Source: Circinella umbellata
Lineage: Eukaryota; Mucoromycota; Mucoromycetes; Mucorales; Lichtheimiaceae
Length of the DNA: 64,000 nt
Assembly (NCBI GenBank): GCA_025093555.1
Contig: JAIWNF010000026.1
Span: 186,001-250,000, forward strand
Reading direction: 5' to 3'
In this document: positions 1-12,689 of the stretch, one piece after another
How the letters are laid out: each line of letters starts with the position of its first letter
How positions within the stretch are numbered: the first letter of the stretch is position 1
Position numbers and translations under genes: made by a program
The notes under the pieces: generated by a model
Told to the model about the DNA's origin: nothing
Databases searched by the model: none
Seen by the model: only the letters and a program-made list of their open reading frames with translations

Positions 1-22
1 TCGTCATAAAAATAATCCCAAT

Positions 23-26
<4 letters not shown>

Positions 27-54
<28 letters not shown>
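27..54. repeat. (TA)n microsatellite
   Basis: A simple TA dinucleotide run lies in the intron or 5' flank of the first, partial gene. No other role is visible. Confidence 0.9.
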
Positions 55-130
55 CAAGAGAAAAAGACTATTATTTCCTGGCATACTATTAACTATAGAG
101 AAATTGATTTTATTATTTATCTTTGTTTAG

Positions 131-794
131 TGGATACTTACACAAACCTATGTATCCTACGATCGAGCATTTTCTGCCTGTCCTGATGATTATGTGTTTG
201 ATTGTCCAAGAATAGCACAGCAAAACCGAATGTTATTTCAGGAATTACAATTAGATCTTTCACAAAATGCTCCTCAAGGTGACGAAATAAATGATCTATT
301 TCATCATTTATTTTGGATTAATTTGAATTCTGGAAACAACGGGAGTTGTTGGGTGGTTGGTCTATTTTCCAATTGTTGGTGGTTAACTGATGTAAAGTAT
401 ATAATTTTTTTATCACTCTTATATTATGAGAAACTATTTGAAATACTAACTCGATTGTTTTTCTATATATATCAAAAATAAAAATATACATATACCAGAA
501 TGTAAATCTTTTTCAAAAATTAATTCGAACATCAGCTGTAGCAGGTGTTATTGTTTTGATATTAGTTGGAATATTCGCTTGGATTAAATGTGCTCGTTGG
601 TGGCGTTATCGTAAATCACGAATACGCAAAAACTTTATTAAAGATCTGCTGGCCAGACGTGAATATACTACTGTACCCGTAAGTTTTTATTTTATTTATT
701 TTATTTCTTGTAGTTCCCTTAAAAAATTGGCATCACTATGTAATACATATATCTAATTGTAATTTTTTACCCGCTTCTCTTCTAATAGGCCTGA
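131..794 (+). CDS. C-terminal part of a single-pass membrane protein, unidentified
   Basis: Three exons can be joined: 131-391, 499-678 and 789-794. The last carries only an Ala codon and TGA. All junctions are GT-AG in phase 0, and the first exon follows a TTTGTTTAG acceptor, so the gene starts upstream of the window. The visible 148 residues hold a Cys-containing, probably lumenal or extracellular stretch (CPDDYVFDCP, then NGSCWVVGLFSNCWW with an N-glycosylation sequon). A hydrophobic segment follows (AVAGVIVLILVGIFAWI), then a short basic tail (RWWRYRKSRIRK) ending TTVPA. The order Cys-rich ectodomain, membrane anchor, basic cytosolic tail suggests type I topology. I do not recognise the family. 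Gene structure is fairly secure; function is unknown. Confidence 0.6.
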
Positions 795-1378
795 TTATTG
801 ATCCTTTTACAAATGGAAAAGTCAGATTTTTTAGACCTTTTTCTTTTCTTTTTTTTTTTTTGTATTATACACGTTTTTTATTTTGCAACATTAATATATA
901 TATTATAGAAATGATTTATATAGTAATATTAATTTCGATGATAAAGCATCTTTTCTCCTCCACAAAAAAAAAAATCGATAGAATTTCTTGGTTATCATGT
1001 AAAAAAAAAGAATAATTATGTGTATATTTATATATTTTTGTACAATGAACACTTCTCTAGTAACCGAGAAAGTGGGTGAATAAATGTATGCAATAATGAG
1101 GAGAGGTTTTGTGAGAAAAATAGTAGTGGACTACGAGTAAACTCTTTCTTTTTTTTTTTAAGAAAAAAGACAAAGATATATAAGGGCAAGGACAACTTAG
1201 GAACAATAGAGTTGTTTAGGTAACGATATATGTGTTTAGTTGTTGTTATAGGTGAAAGTTGATAAAAAATGATGATAGATGCGGTTTTAATGTTAAAAAT
1301 AGGTCGTTGTCGTTGTCGTTGTAATATATGCAATATAACGTAATGATAGAAATTGAAAAAAAAGTAAGATACTCTTTT
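795..1378. other. Intergenic spacer between convergent genes
   Basis: These 584 bases separate the partial membrane-protein gene from RPC25, which run toward each other. The stretch is A/T runs and probable 3' untranslated sequence. Open frames inside it are low complexity and have no splice logic. Confidence 0.6.
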
Positions 1379-2481
1379 TTAGCTTCCCCACCAGGAAAGT
1401 AAGCCCAAACCATCTTCAGCAATAGTGCACTATAATAACGCAAATTTTATAAGTAAATCAATTGAAGATTACGAATCCATTCATTAAATAAAAGTTATTG
1501 AGAACTTACTGTTAAGGAATATGGTGGTATTTTTGCTGAATTAGCTTGTAAATCGGTAGTGGCAGAAGCATCAGCAGCGGATTGTCTTCTACCAGCTGTT
1601 GCAGCCATATCAGCTGTTGGCGTTTTGTCTGTAAATACTTCTCGTAAAACACGGAATCTGATGCGTTCTTCAATATCCATATACATTTTTTCTCCTTCGT
1701 AATTCCATACCCAAACCTGTTCCGCAGGATCACTGTTATGATTTGTTTTGTTAATTAATATTATGTATATATATATCTATGAATGTTATTACTTTTCCTC
1801 TCATCTATCCTTTGTTTGCTCAACTTACAATTCTGATCCTGGTTGAAGAGCAGGTGCAGGAATAAGTATATCATCGAAAAAGTCTAAGGTGACTACATTT
1901 ATAAAATGCATAGTTATTATATTAAAAACTTGATAACGTTCCATATTTTTTTTTTAAAAAAAAAGTTACCTCTTACACCAGCAGGTGAACAGCTCTTAAT
2001 TTTTCCGGATATAATCTCACCAACGTAAGGTCGAAAGATGACTAAACGAAACTTGGCTATATAATAATGTAAAAAAGAATTAAAAAAGGATCACGTGATT
2101 AATAACAACTCAAAGAACTAAGAAAAAATCGCGTTAACCATCCACTTCAAAAGTTATGTTACCTTTCATATAACTACATCCATCCAAATGTAAAATTAAA
2201 CCGGGTACTGTTTCGAGAATGTCATGAACACAAATACAAAGTCCAACATCGGGAACGATCTACAAAATAGTTATTTTGGGTTTTGTATTCAATAAATTAT
2301 GTATATCTCATATAGACAAACATGAACCTTTTCATAAAATTTAGTTAATTCCTTCCTTTTATTTTCTAACCTTATTTGCGAATTTGGTATTTAATACTTC
2401 AGTGATGGCATCGTTATCCGATTTACCAAAGTTTTTTGGCTCAATTTTAACAGTGTCTTCCACGTGCGCTAACCAGAACAT
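1379..2481 (-). CDS. RPC25: RNA polymerase III subunit RPC8 (Rpc25/POLR3H)
   Basis: This is the Pol III-specific partner of the stalk that contacts initiation factors, the counterpart of Rpb7 in Pol II. Six exons (2371-2481, 2163-2259, 1970-2056, 1829-1892, 1510-1732, 1379-1429) join in phase to a 210-residue protein, close to the 204-212 residues usual for the family. The N-terminus reads MFWLAHVEDTVKIEP. The middle contains GLCICVHDI and FRPYVGEIISGKIKSCSPAGV (family Rpb7 N-terminal and OB-fold regions), then DFFDDILIP and EQVWVWNYEG. The C-terminus is the hallmark GLGLLSWW followed by GS. Every intron is GT-AG. An Ala/Thr-rich insert (about residues 145-175) replaces the variable loop before the last strand. 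Identity is secure because several blocks match in order. Confidence 0.95.
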
Positions 2482-2978
2482 TCGGGAGTGAATAAAAAGA
2501 TAAAAAAAAACAAGAACCACTCCTACATACACATAGATCCATCATTTCTTTGCATAGCAAATATCCTACAATTTGGCAATTCCCGCAAATTTTAGTGGCT
2601 TATCCCCCTGATTTTTGAATAATGCTGTATAATGATGCTTTTGAGTTGAACAGACGAGAGCAAGAAGCTGTACCTATTCGATTTCGTCATAGTAAAAACG
2701 TAAATAATTTCACCCTATAGTGATGTTGCTAAACATGAAATACAAATAATATAGTATATTACAGTAAAAATAATCAATAATGATTTTGTTTTGTTTTTAT
2801 TAAGAAAAAAAATAATAACAGTTAAGAAAAAAAGCGAGTAATTTGAGTATAATATATACATATATATATATATTTGTTGTAGTTAAAAAAAGGCTATTTT
2901 TAAAGGTTTTATAGGTTGTATACAAGGAAAAAGAAAGGATGGAAGGGTGATTTTGAGTTGAAATAGTTTGAGTTTTTT
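2482..2978. other. Spacer: RPC25 promoter side and tricalbin 3' flank
   Basis: These 497 bases lie between the RPC25 start codon and the tricalbin stop codon, with both genes on the minus strand. The spacer is AT-rich with a TATATA run near 2860. No coding exon or RNA gene was found. Confidence 0.6.
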
Positions 2979-5900
2979 TTACATGATTTTTCCAAAAAGT
3001 CCTCGGCTTGAAGATCCACTTTCTGTTGCTACTTCAACACGTAAATGGATTTCGCCAGTACCCTTGGGTTCCAATGCTAACCAACCATCAAAAGGTTGTC
3101 CAGATTGCAATAAGTTAGCAACATCCATAGCACAATCACCGATATCGACATCATTCAATGTATTCTTGTCCTTAACCTTAATATCAAGAAGAGTTGACTT
3201 GCCATCACTGACTTTAGCAACAAAGGTTTCATTCCATTCGGGTTGCAATGTCTTTTTGATATGTCGAGTTTTATGTACAACACGCCCACCAAGTCGTACG
3301 CGAGCATATGGATCACTTGTGTTACCACGATCCATGGCCTTCAAATTACGTGCACCAACTATGGTGACACTAATAGCATCACCGCCTTGACCTTGGGACA
3401 TACGTGGGGAAGCTTCCAAACTACCTCGTTGACGATCAGTAGTAGTACTCGTTGTACTAACTGTTGCTACAGGTGTTGGTGCAGCGGATGGGACTTGATT
3501 GCTTGAAGATGTAGAATCAGAATCGCTTGATTTGTCACGTTTGCTTCCACCACCACCAAGACGTCCAATACCACGAATACCATTTCCAATTCCATTTCCA
3601 ATAGCTGATACACCACCGCCAATAACTTTTCCACCGGTACCGATGACTTTAGTACCAGCACCAAATCCAACACCGACGACATCTTTACCGACACCAAACG
3701 CAGCTGTTGGTGCAGCTGTAAAGATTTTGGTGGTGGATCCAAGTAGGGAAGTACCAGTACGTTTACGTGCAAGTAATTGAGGTTGCCATAACATACGTAA
3801 TCGAATAGAACCACTTGGTTTTACTGGAACTTCGAAGTCTTTGGCAGCAAAACTTTCAAGTTCTTCACCTGTGAATGGTACTTCACATTCACCAATTAAT
3901 GTATCCTTGCCAATTTGATCCCAATCAAAGATATTTGCAACAAGTTTAACAGATGTACGATTCATCTAATATATAGAAAATTATATAATTGAGTGTTAGT
4001 AAAAGTAACTTTATTTTTTATCACAAATAGATAGATGCATGTCTTCCATTCGTAAAAATATTATACACATATATATGAAACGTACCACTGGAGCTGTAAA
4101 TTGTTCATCTTTGAAGACAGGGTTTAATGTCTTCTTGTATGTTTCAGTCTTGTGTACTTTTTCACCTGCAATGGTGAATACGACGAATGGATCACTAGTA
4201 CCAGATCGATCGGCAGCAGTCAAGCTGCTAGCCTTCAAAGGTGTGACTGTAAGGTTACCTTGATCTATAGCAATAAAGAAATAATGGTTGATTAATTAAA
4301 TAAAAAAAGCACCACAACAAAGCAAAATACAAATCCTAGATAATAGTAATAGAGATAAACTACTTACTTTCAAGACTCTCACGAGGATCCAATTTGAAAT
4401 TAACAACAGGAACAAAGTCAAAACTCAAACGAATAGTGCCAAGATCGCTATCAAGCAACTTAAATGTTTCACCCTCATCTTCTTTTCCAGAAGCTTTACG
4501 TTCCATAATCTTACGTACAATGTCACGAACAGAGCTTGTGTAATAACCAATATGTGAATCATCCTTTTCATTATCTTTATCTTGTTGAATTCGAACAATG
4601 AGTTTAGAAAAGTCCATTTCTTTAACAAAAGCATCACCGGTTTCATTGAAAGGCATATCAACACCCTTAATAGAAGCAGTGCGATATTGTGGATCGTTAG
4701 AGTCAACAAGAATACTTGCAGTTCCACGAATACGTTCAGGGAACTTGGCGCTGTGAATACTGACAGATAATACACCAGATTCATAGGCAAGTAAATCAAC
4801 CATGCTCTTCTTTTCATCAGAAGTATACTTGATAAGTGCTCCATGAAGGTCTTTTTCAGGTGGAATTTCAGGTGCTGCTTCAGCTTCTTGAGGAGGTGTA
4901 GCAGGGGGTGCTTGGGCATTGCTAGAGTCAGAAGATTCTTTTGGTTGTTCACTTTGTTGTTTTTCTTGTTCCTTTTTTTCTTCAGCAGGCTTAGGGATTT
5001 CCATAGCAGGAATGAACGATGCGCTATAATGCAATTTTCCCTTGCCCTTCTTGCGTTCACTACTGGTAAGATCAACCCATCTATACATTGCAAGAAAAGA
5101 AAATATTGTTTAGTTTAAAAACCATCAGTATAAAATATCATAAAATTATTTAAGAGTGAAAAAAAAACCAAGACCAGGGAATATGGGAGAAAAAAAAACT
5201 TACTTGTCAATAGGATCAAGGGCTTCAAAATAAGTTTGACCATCTTCAGTCTTTAACTCCTTAACAATATCCTGTAAGATAAAGTCATGAAGGCCAAGTG
5301 ACTTGTCCTTTTGAATATCATTATAATCCATTACTTCAAAGATAAGGTCTTCACGAAGGGAGTGAACAGGTACGTAAAAGATAGCATTCCAATCAGGATC
5401 CAAGTTATCATTCTCATGTTCACATTGAGCACGAATTTGCATACCAGAAAGGACACGAATATAAGGATCAGATTTACCACCAGTCATGGCTTCGACATTC
5501 TTGAGATCACGAGCACCAAAGAATTGCAATCGTGCAACACCAATAGGAGGACGATAATGACCGTGACCAAGACCTTCAGCAAAGCCTGTCATAACAATTG
5601 GTTTCCACATGGCACTGATATGGATTTGACCAGGACCATCCTTGAGATTCCACCAATCAACACCTTTATTGATATGTTCTTCTTCCATATTGGTCATGGA
5701 CATACGCCAGCGACCAATGATTTCATCATCTGTGAATTCTTTACTATCCAACACGTTGACACCCAAATCGAGCTTAGTCTTGTCTGCAACAAATACTTCC
5801 ACAAACTTATCCCAGCGTGGGTTAACACTACGTTTGAACGCCTTGGTTTTCAAACGATCTTGACCATTAACCTTGACAACAGCATATGCATTGATGTCAT

Positions 5901-8469
5901 CCTTACCACCAATAATAGGGAGACCAATACCACCCCGTTGGGCACCATCACCACCTAATCCTTTACATTCATGAACAGTGAAACGCAAAACACCACTATT
6001 GGATTCAGCAGGGGGAATAATTGTACCATCTTCTTGTTTTTCAGGTTTTGAGACAGGGAAGTATTGCATATCACATTTGACTTCACCAACAGGTTTGCCT
6101 GCACGTTGAACAGATAAATTCAATCCAGAAAGAGCATTATCACTGCTTTCCAAATCCTTTAAATTGAATGAAGCAACACCCACAGCCGAATCCTTACGTC
6201 CGGAGTTTCGATCCATGACTTGCATATAGACAGCATCGTTGAGATTGTTGAGCAAAACAAAATGAGTTTCATCCCATTTGGGATTGTTGGTATCTTCATG
6301 AGCAGTTGTGCGACCCATCTCGGCATTATGAACATTGCCAATATGGAAAGTGATGTAAGGGTCCAAACTGCCAAAGAGGTCACCAGCCTTGAGGTTGGAT
6401 GCAGAATAGATAGTAATGGCCAAAACACCATTTGCAGCAGTAAGATCAGTAGTACCAGCCATCATACCAGCAACATCCAAAGTATATACATTAGGAGCAT
6501 ACATCATGGGACCCAAAGTAGCATGAACTTGTTCCTGAACAAAAGTTTGGAGACCAGGAATCTAGATTTACATCCCCCCCCCAATTCATCCACATAATAA
6601 ATACATATATAATTTAATAAACTGTAATTTTTGATAATAATTATAATAATCATAATAGCCAACATTGATTCCCCCCTCCATCTCATTCCCCAGAAAATAT
6701 AAAATTAGTAAAAATAAACTTACGTTATTAATATCAAAACCAAAAGTCTCTCCGCCAACAGGTTTAAGAGAATAATCAAAGTGTGGTTTTTCCAAAAATG
6801 ATGCTTCAACCGTCTTAACATGGGGAAAATCATTGAATAATCTAAACTTGAGACGCATAGTACCACTAAATGCAAGATCTTCTAATAAAACGGGCATACC
6901 AGCACCAACAAAACCTTTACCAACACGAATGGTAAGAACAATCTTGGGGTTCACTTTAGATTGCAATTCACGTTGAGTAATATCCAATAAATCATTTGGT
7001 ACAAAGGATACGGTCCAGTCCATGCACTATTTTAATATTATCAAGTAGTTTAGAGCGAAAATTTAGAGTAATTAAACGTCAGCCACGATAATTATACTAA
7101 TAATATGATGTAATATTTATTATATTTTATACGTACCACGACATTAGGTTCGGTCTTTGGATAAGTCTTGATTCCATTGATACGGAAAGGTTTTGTACCC
7201 AAAGTGAATGAAGTTAAGCGAATCGAATCAAGAAAAGATGGTGTATTTTCAATCAAAATAGCATCGGCAATACCAATGATTTGAGCAGATAAAACTGGTT
7301 CATAGATCAACCAAAAACGTGTTACAAAATGATTGATCCAATCTGCAGATTCGATATCGGTCTCGAGTTTATTCTTCATTACTTCCCGTTCCATATCATC
7401 GCGAATATTACGACGTAATCGACGAACAGATGTTTGATAATAAGTTGCTATAAATATACATATAAAAAAGGAGACAGTGAAGATCAGTAAATACTCTTTT
7501 TTTTTTTTTTTTTTGGGCGGGTTTTTCTTTTCGCCTAATACTTTTTCAAAGATTGGCTCCGAGTTCCCCTTCCACGCGAGCGATATATCCCAAAAAGGTA
7601 AAGTGACACTGTTTTCTTTCTCCTCTTCTTCTTTACTTTCTTATACCTCCCTCACTCCCCCAATGGATTTTACATCATAATCTCCTCATCACTTTCTCCC
7701 CCCAGAAAAATTAAGTGTCTATTCTCTCCTTGTTTTAGATTTTTTTTTAGTTACCTAAAAATGCACCAACGACTAAACAAGCCATCAAGCCTCCGCCAAG
7801 CTTTGTAATAAGCCAAGTAAACACGACAGAAAATAACATCACACCAGCGTTATGATACCATTCACCATAATAAGATTCATTTAAATATTGAGCAAGTAAG
7901 TCATTAGATAATACTTCAGAACCATTTGAGTTACGTGATCCTTTATACATTTCCACAAGTGCGTCCGTGTTAAATTCTTTTGATAAATTTTCCATTGCTT
8001 TTTCATCACCTGGGTTGGGTAACTTTGAAAAAGAAGTCCATCCTGCTTGTGCTGGTTTCTTATGTACAAATGCACCTGGTGGCTTCACTTCGTCTTTTTT
8101 ACTAGTGTTATCGTCTTGAGATGGCGAAGAGGGTTTAGCAATAGGTTTGGCATTAGCATTGGCTACTGCTTGCAGGACGGCATCGGCATCGCTTGTTTCG
8201 AGATCAGTTACAAGTCGACCTTTACTATGTTTTTGTTGACCTTTTTCAAATGCTTTTGAAAACCCAGTACTTGAAATATTTTCTTTTGCTTGAGCAGCTT
8301 TTTCGGCTGGTGAAGCTTCTTCGGTTACTGCAATAGCGGGAGTTTCAACAGAAGGTTCCTTGGGTGGAAGAGACGCGTTACTACCATTACGTTGTTGTGG
8401 AGGCAAAGAAGAGTATCTTTGTGGAACAGGTGGTTGTTCCTGTTGTACTGAACCGTTTGGTTCTGACAT
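2979..8469 (-). CDS. Tricalbin / extended synaptotagmin (SMP plus multiple C2 domains)
   Basis: Tricalbins tether the cortical ER to the plasma membrane and move lipid through the SMP domain. Seven exons (7755-8469, 7137-7447, 6724-7026, 5204-6561, 4368-5080, 4086-4264, 2979-3965) join in phase to 1521 residues, in the size range of fungal tricalbins. Residues 1-200 are a polar cytosolic tail. Residues about 205-238 form the membrane hairpin. Residues about 255-445 are the SMP domain (WINHFVTRFWLIYEP, FTLGTKPFRINGIKTYP). C2-like modules begin near residues 487, 630, 783, 1000 (degenerate), 1136 and 1391. The clearest have SDPY/SDPF and NP.W motifs (GSLDPYITF, KSDPYIRV, TSDPFVVF, TSDPYARV), consistent with Ca2+ loops. 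A Gly-rich low-complexity linker lies between the last two. The ATG at 8467-8469 is the first in frame with the polar N-terminus. What looks like four genes is one spliced gene. Confidence 0.95.
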
Positions 8470-9422
8470 ATATAATAAAAAGGGTTTGTTTGGGAAAAAA
8501 AGGAAAAAGTAAAGAGGAAAAGAAGAAATAGAAAAAGAGAGGAGAACAAAAAATAAAAAATAAAGTGCTTTCCAAAGCAAACACTTTTTTTGACACTCGC
8601 TTTTACTTTAAACAATTATATCGCCGTCAATCCATTCAACTTCCCTTATTCCCCCCCCCCACTCACCCCCATTCCATTTCTATTCTTGGTGTAACCTCTT
8701 TTTTTTTTTCCTCACTTTGTTTGGTACGTATTGTGTACGTATTGTGTACGTAATGATATCAATTTATCAATGGTAAATTCCGTTTAAATAGTACCTTTTT
8801 GTTTCCATTGTTCTTTGGTATCTTTTATACTTATTTTAAGCGGCGCCGTGAGTAATATACATGCATAGAGTGAAACATTTTATTGATCTTTTTGTAGCCA
8901 TTTGATAAAAAAAAAGAAATTCAGCTGCTAGCTTGAGAATAGCTCAACAAAAAGGCTCGGCAATGGGCCCGAAATCACGGACCAGCAGGTATTACAATAA
9001 CTTTTTCCCATGCCTTTGATTGGTTGGACACAACATATTCGTACTGATATTTTGTTTACCGTTATTGTGCTCATATTTTATTTGTTTATTGGTGTGCTTT
9101 TTTGTTTTCTCGGGCAAAGATGTTCATCACTCAATAGAACGCCTTAAACTATCCCTTTTTTGGTTACTTATATAGTATATACTAGATGCATGTCATATTT
9201 TCTCTGAACAACAACAACAACAACAACAACGTAGCACTCATTGATATTTGTTGCTGCCAGCTACTAAACAACTTATAGTGACAAGACTATTTTATTTACA
9301 TTATTTACATTTGTTTAGGAGGGTTGACTTCTGGGGAATTTTAAATGGGGAATTTTTTATCTGCATTATGAGAAAAATTGACTCCATTATTTCTTCGCCA
9401 AAATAATTCGGCCTAGGTATTA
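8470..9422. other. Tricalbin 5' flank and spacer
   Basis: The tricalbin promoter must lie here. The interval carries pyrimidine-rich runs, three tandem copies of an 11-base GTACGTATTGT-like motif (about 8724-8752) and a short (CAA)n run near 9212-9230. I see no exon. The open frame running into 8580 is an upstream extension of tricalbin exon 1, not a separate gene. Confidence 0.5.
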
Positions 9423-9687
9423 TTATACAGCACTCAAGATTATTAGTATGCTGATTATACTAAAAAGCTATATACATATATATAATTATGTTTACCTGTT
9501 TTGAAGGATCGTAACCGTCATTTTGAATAGGTCCAAATTGTTTTCGACCATAAGTATATGGTGATATATCTCCTATATCTTGTTGACTGTTACGTCTAGT
9601 ATGACTGCTTCTGTTTTTATAAGCTGCAGCACCAGCTACACTTGCAGCACCAAGTGCAAGTAGAGTTCCTGTTGTGACCATAGGCAT
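9423..9687 (-). CDS. Small Ala-rich protein, possible two-exon, tail-anchored
   Basis: Exon 1 (9496-9687) encodes 64 residues starting MPMVTTGTLLALGAAS. It has a short hydrophobic Ala/Gly segment (about residues 5-22), then a basic polar region (KNRSSHTRRNSQQ) and YTYGRKQFG. It ends at a CAG|GTAAAC donor. Using the nearest acceptor (TATATAG), a 45-nt exon (9423-9467) adds LFSIISILIILSAV and a stop, giving 78 residues with a hydrophobic C-terminus. A different acceptor just downstream would give a longer polar tail, so the second exon is provisional. Family unknown. Exon 1 looks real because it keeps balanced composition up to a proper splice donor. Confidence 0.45.
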
Positions 9688-10459
9688 TTTTATTACAATA
9701 TGTTATTAATAAATCAAAGAAAAAGTATATTTAAAAACGTAATGTTTAATCATTATTTATATTTAAGCAAGGGTTAACGGCTCAAATCATTTTGATGGGT
9801 GCAGAATTCAGTGTGTTTACTTTTTTTGGCATGATTGGGGTTTGTTTCAACCCGACTTGAAACTTAAACTGAGGCACTTTGTTGATATTAATAATATGTG
9901 ACACCTAAAAACTTTATTAGTAGTACCCGAACCATTACTGCATGAACATGAATCCTAAAATATCTGTGCTTGTGGCGGGGTAAAAAAATAGTTTCTATCA
10001 CATGATGCTATCTATGATGTTACGATGATCTTTGACAAGAGATGCTAAACAGTACAAATTTTTGATTGATGAAAAATTTAAGATTTGATGAGTTAAGAAT
10101 TACAAGAGAATCAGTTGTATATTTCAATGATATAGTAGTAAGTCATCCACATATAATGGCTGCAGCAGAAAGCGCAATAAGTCAATAGGGAGAACTTATA
10201 TCCCGTAGTTATGACTTTTTTCCCGAATTTATAAAAGTTTGGCTTATTAGTGTATAACTGTGGTTAATTCTTCTCATTTTGCTTATCCCGCACATATTTT
10301 ATTTTTGTTAAGGCTGGCTTCTTTGAATCAAACGTCTAGTCCAGTGCCAAACCTGGGCACTGCAAAAAAAAGGTAATAAAACACCAGGCCTTCAAAAAAA
10401 AGAAGTGTACCATGACAACAACTTATTGTTTTTCAGCAAAAAATAGTAATTTCGATCAG
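9688..10459. other. Intergenic region between divergent genes
   Basis: Promoters of the small minus-strand gene and of the METTL23-like gene must lie here, and probably also the unresolved first exon of the latter. An ATG at about 10411 opens a frame, but it runs out of phase with the METTL23 exons. No repeats or RNA genes were recognised. Confidence 0.4.
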
Positions 10460-11730
10460 GACGTTTTATTTCCATTAGTGTCAAACAAGTTACATTCCAT
10501 GATTATTACAACGATCAACACTGTACAATTTACGTTAAAGAGGTAAGGTGTCTTGGTTTGTTTTTTGTTTTAATATTTTTTTTCACGTATTTTGACGTGT
10601 CACGTCACTATTTCCATCGAAAGGTACTCGATGCAGCTTATGGTTGTTACATTTGGCCATCGGCATTGGTTATGAGTGATTATGTATGGTATCATCGCAA
10701 CATGTTTAAAAACAGTACTATTCTAGAGGTAAAAGGGGTGGAGTTGAAAAAAGAACAAATATGAGTTAGTTTGTTATAACTGATTTTTCTTTTATACATC
10801 CCCTTCTTTAAAAGATTGGTGCAGGTAACACATACAGACATACATCAGTTACAAGGATAAAAATATATAATAATTATTAAAACATATATTACTATACATA
10901 TTTGTAGGTACTTCATTACCATCTTTAGTACTTGCCAAAGCGAGTCAACCATTACGACTTGTATTTTCAGATATTCCCGATATTTTACCCGTTGTACGTG
11001 GATGTCTTGAATTAAATAATTTGCATGAATCAGTCGAATCAATTTGGGTTCGTGGGTTATTATGGGGTCGAGTTGGATGCGATAGCAATAGTGTCGATCA
11101 ATTAGTAAATGATATAGAGGATAGTTGGAAAACATCCATCGATTATATAATAGGAAGTGATACCTTTTATGATCCGAAAGGTATCTACATTATTAAAATA
11201 ATAACTTTTACACAATGTATCTTATAAATATGTACACACTACAAGTTGATAAGATATACCCTGGTTATAAAAGAAGCTATAATATTTATTTGTCACTATT
11301 CTATAGATTTTGAAGATTTGCTGGTAACGGTAGCATTTATTATTCATCAACATAATCCAAAATGTAAATTTATAACGGCCTATCAAGAAAGAAGGTATTA
11401 AAAGAAAGAAAGAGGGAGGGTATATATAAAACATCGTGTTGAATGGTCTTTTTAAAACTGGTCATTATCATTACACATAGTGCAAAACGCAGTATTCAGT
11501 ATCTTTTGGACAAATGGGGTTTACAATGCAAATTAATTCCACGTGAATCATTTGAATTCGATGACCTACGATTTACGGATGATAGTACTATGAGAATTGA
11601 TGATAGTGAAGAAGAAGAGGGAGAGGAGAAAAAGGAGGAGATAGATCACAAAAATGAGGATATACAATCGGTTAAAATGAATCCTAATTCATTATCTAGT
11701 GTGTTTATGCTTGTGATTTCCTCGAAATAA
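10460..11730 (+). CDS. METTL23: METTL23-like S-adenosylmethionine methyltransferase (5' end unresolved)
   Basis: This is a class I methyltransferase of the METTL21/23 group; METTL23 acts on protein substrates including histone arginine in mammals. Exons 10460-10542, 10624-10728, 10815-10824, 10908-11180, 11307-11394 and 11481-11730 all join in phase. Diagnostic blocks in order: VLDAAYGCYIWPSALVMSDY, ILEIGAGTSLP (SAM motif I), LVFSDIPDILP, WGR, IIGSDTFYDP, DFEDLLVTVAFIIHQHNPKC, YQERSAKRSIQYLLDKWGLQC, and C-terminal VFMLVISSK. An acidic Glu/Lys insert (EEEEGEEKKEE) precedes the last strand. Motif I is carried by a 10-nt exon (10815-10824). The first exon's upstream edge is uncertain: the reading frame is closed by TAA at 10447-10449, and the acceptor before 10460 is only a candidate. 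No start codon is assigned. Confidence 0.85.
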
Positions 11731-12689
11731 AATGAAGAGTTAGTTTGTATTAAATCAGATAGTTTTTTCAAAAAATTTCATTGTATGTTTTTGTTCTCCT
11801 GCACAAACATTGTCCAACATAATTGAAGATTGGGAAAAGTGAGCCTTAGGTACTGCATCATTAGACAGGGAACCATGGGATTTATGAACTGTGTACTTTT
11901 ATTAATTTTTGATATATCAATTTAAGTGAGGTTTTTGTTGAAGTAGAAGTCATTGGAAAGTACTAAGTTCTTTACCAGATTAGTGAATATAAGTAGTAAT
12001 TATATAATTTCAGAATATAAAAAAAGTAACGGTTTTATTGTTATTGTCACTATCCACTATGATGTCTACACCGAGGAGGATTGTTATTTCATTCTTAATA
12101 GTAAAGTGGAGGACGTACATTAATAATGTTTAATTTATCTCTGTCGAATAGTACGTTTTTAATAGCACCGGATAACAAGCCTTTTACGTTAAAGATATAT
12201 AATGAATGTATGAAATCACCCCATTTAATAAAGAAAATTTGTACCAGTTTTCTTTTTTCCTTGTTGCAACAAAGAGGGGATTTTTTTTTGCTTATATTAG
12301 AAATTTGATGAGGCACCTTTTTCCTTATTTGTGATCTAATATGCCACTTTCAAAAGAGCCTATTATTACACATGCATACCAGATCGACTTGGGTTATATC
12401 ATTTAAAAGTTAGCGTGCCATTTGACGCAATTCCCTGGTATTCATAATAGCTAGAAATTCAATGAAACACTACTATAGCTGACAAAATTCGTCTAATGAA
12501 AGTTGTGGAACAGCTTTAGTATTGTATACCCCTTTACACAACTTTGGACAAGTTCACTACAATGATTTAATAAAGCGATTCATTAAAATAAAACCAACAC
12601 TAAGCAAAAAAACAAGAAACTGTAGAAATATACTCATAGAGTTTCTATATAAGAAACCAGACAAGGCATAAAGATGTTTTAAATATGAT
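11731..12689. other. Gene-poor spacer
   Basis: About 960 bases follow the METTL23-like gene. Short open frames on both strands near 12.1-12.3 kb overlap each other and show neither splice context nor recognisable protein sequence. I see nothing supportable here. Confidence 0.5.

Noticed and set aside
2968..3780. Plus-strand frames of 87-140 codons opposite tricalbin
   Set aside because: Shadows of tricalbin exon 7; the minus-strand exon carries conserved C2 motifs and closes in phase with its neighbours.
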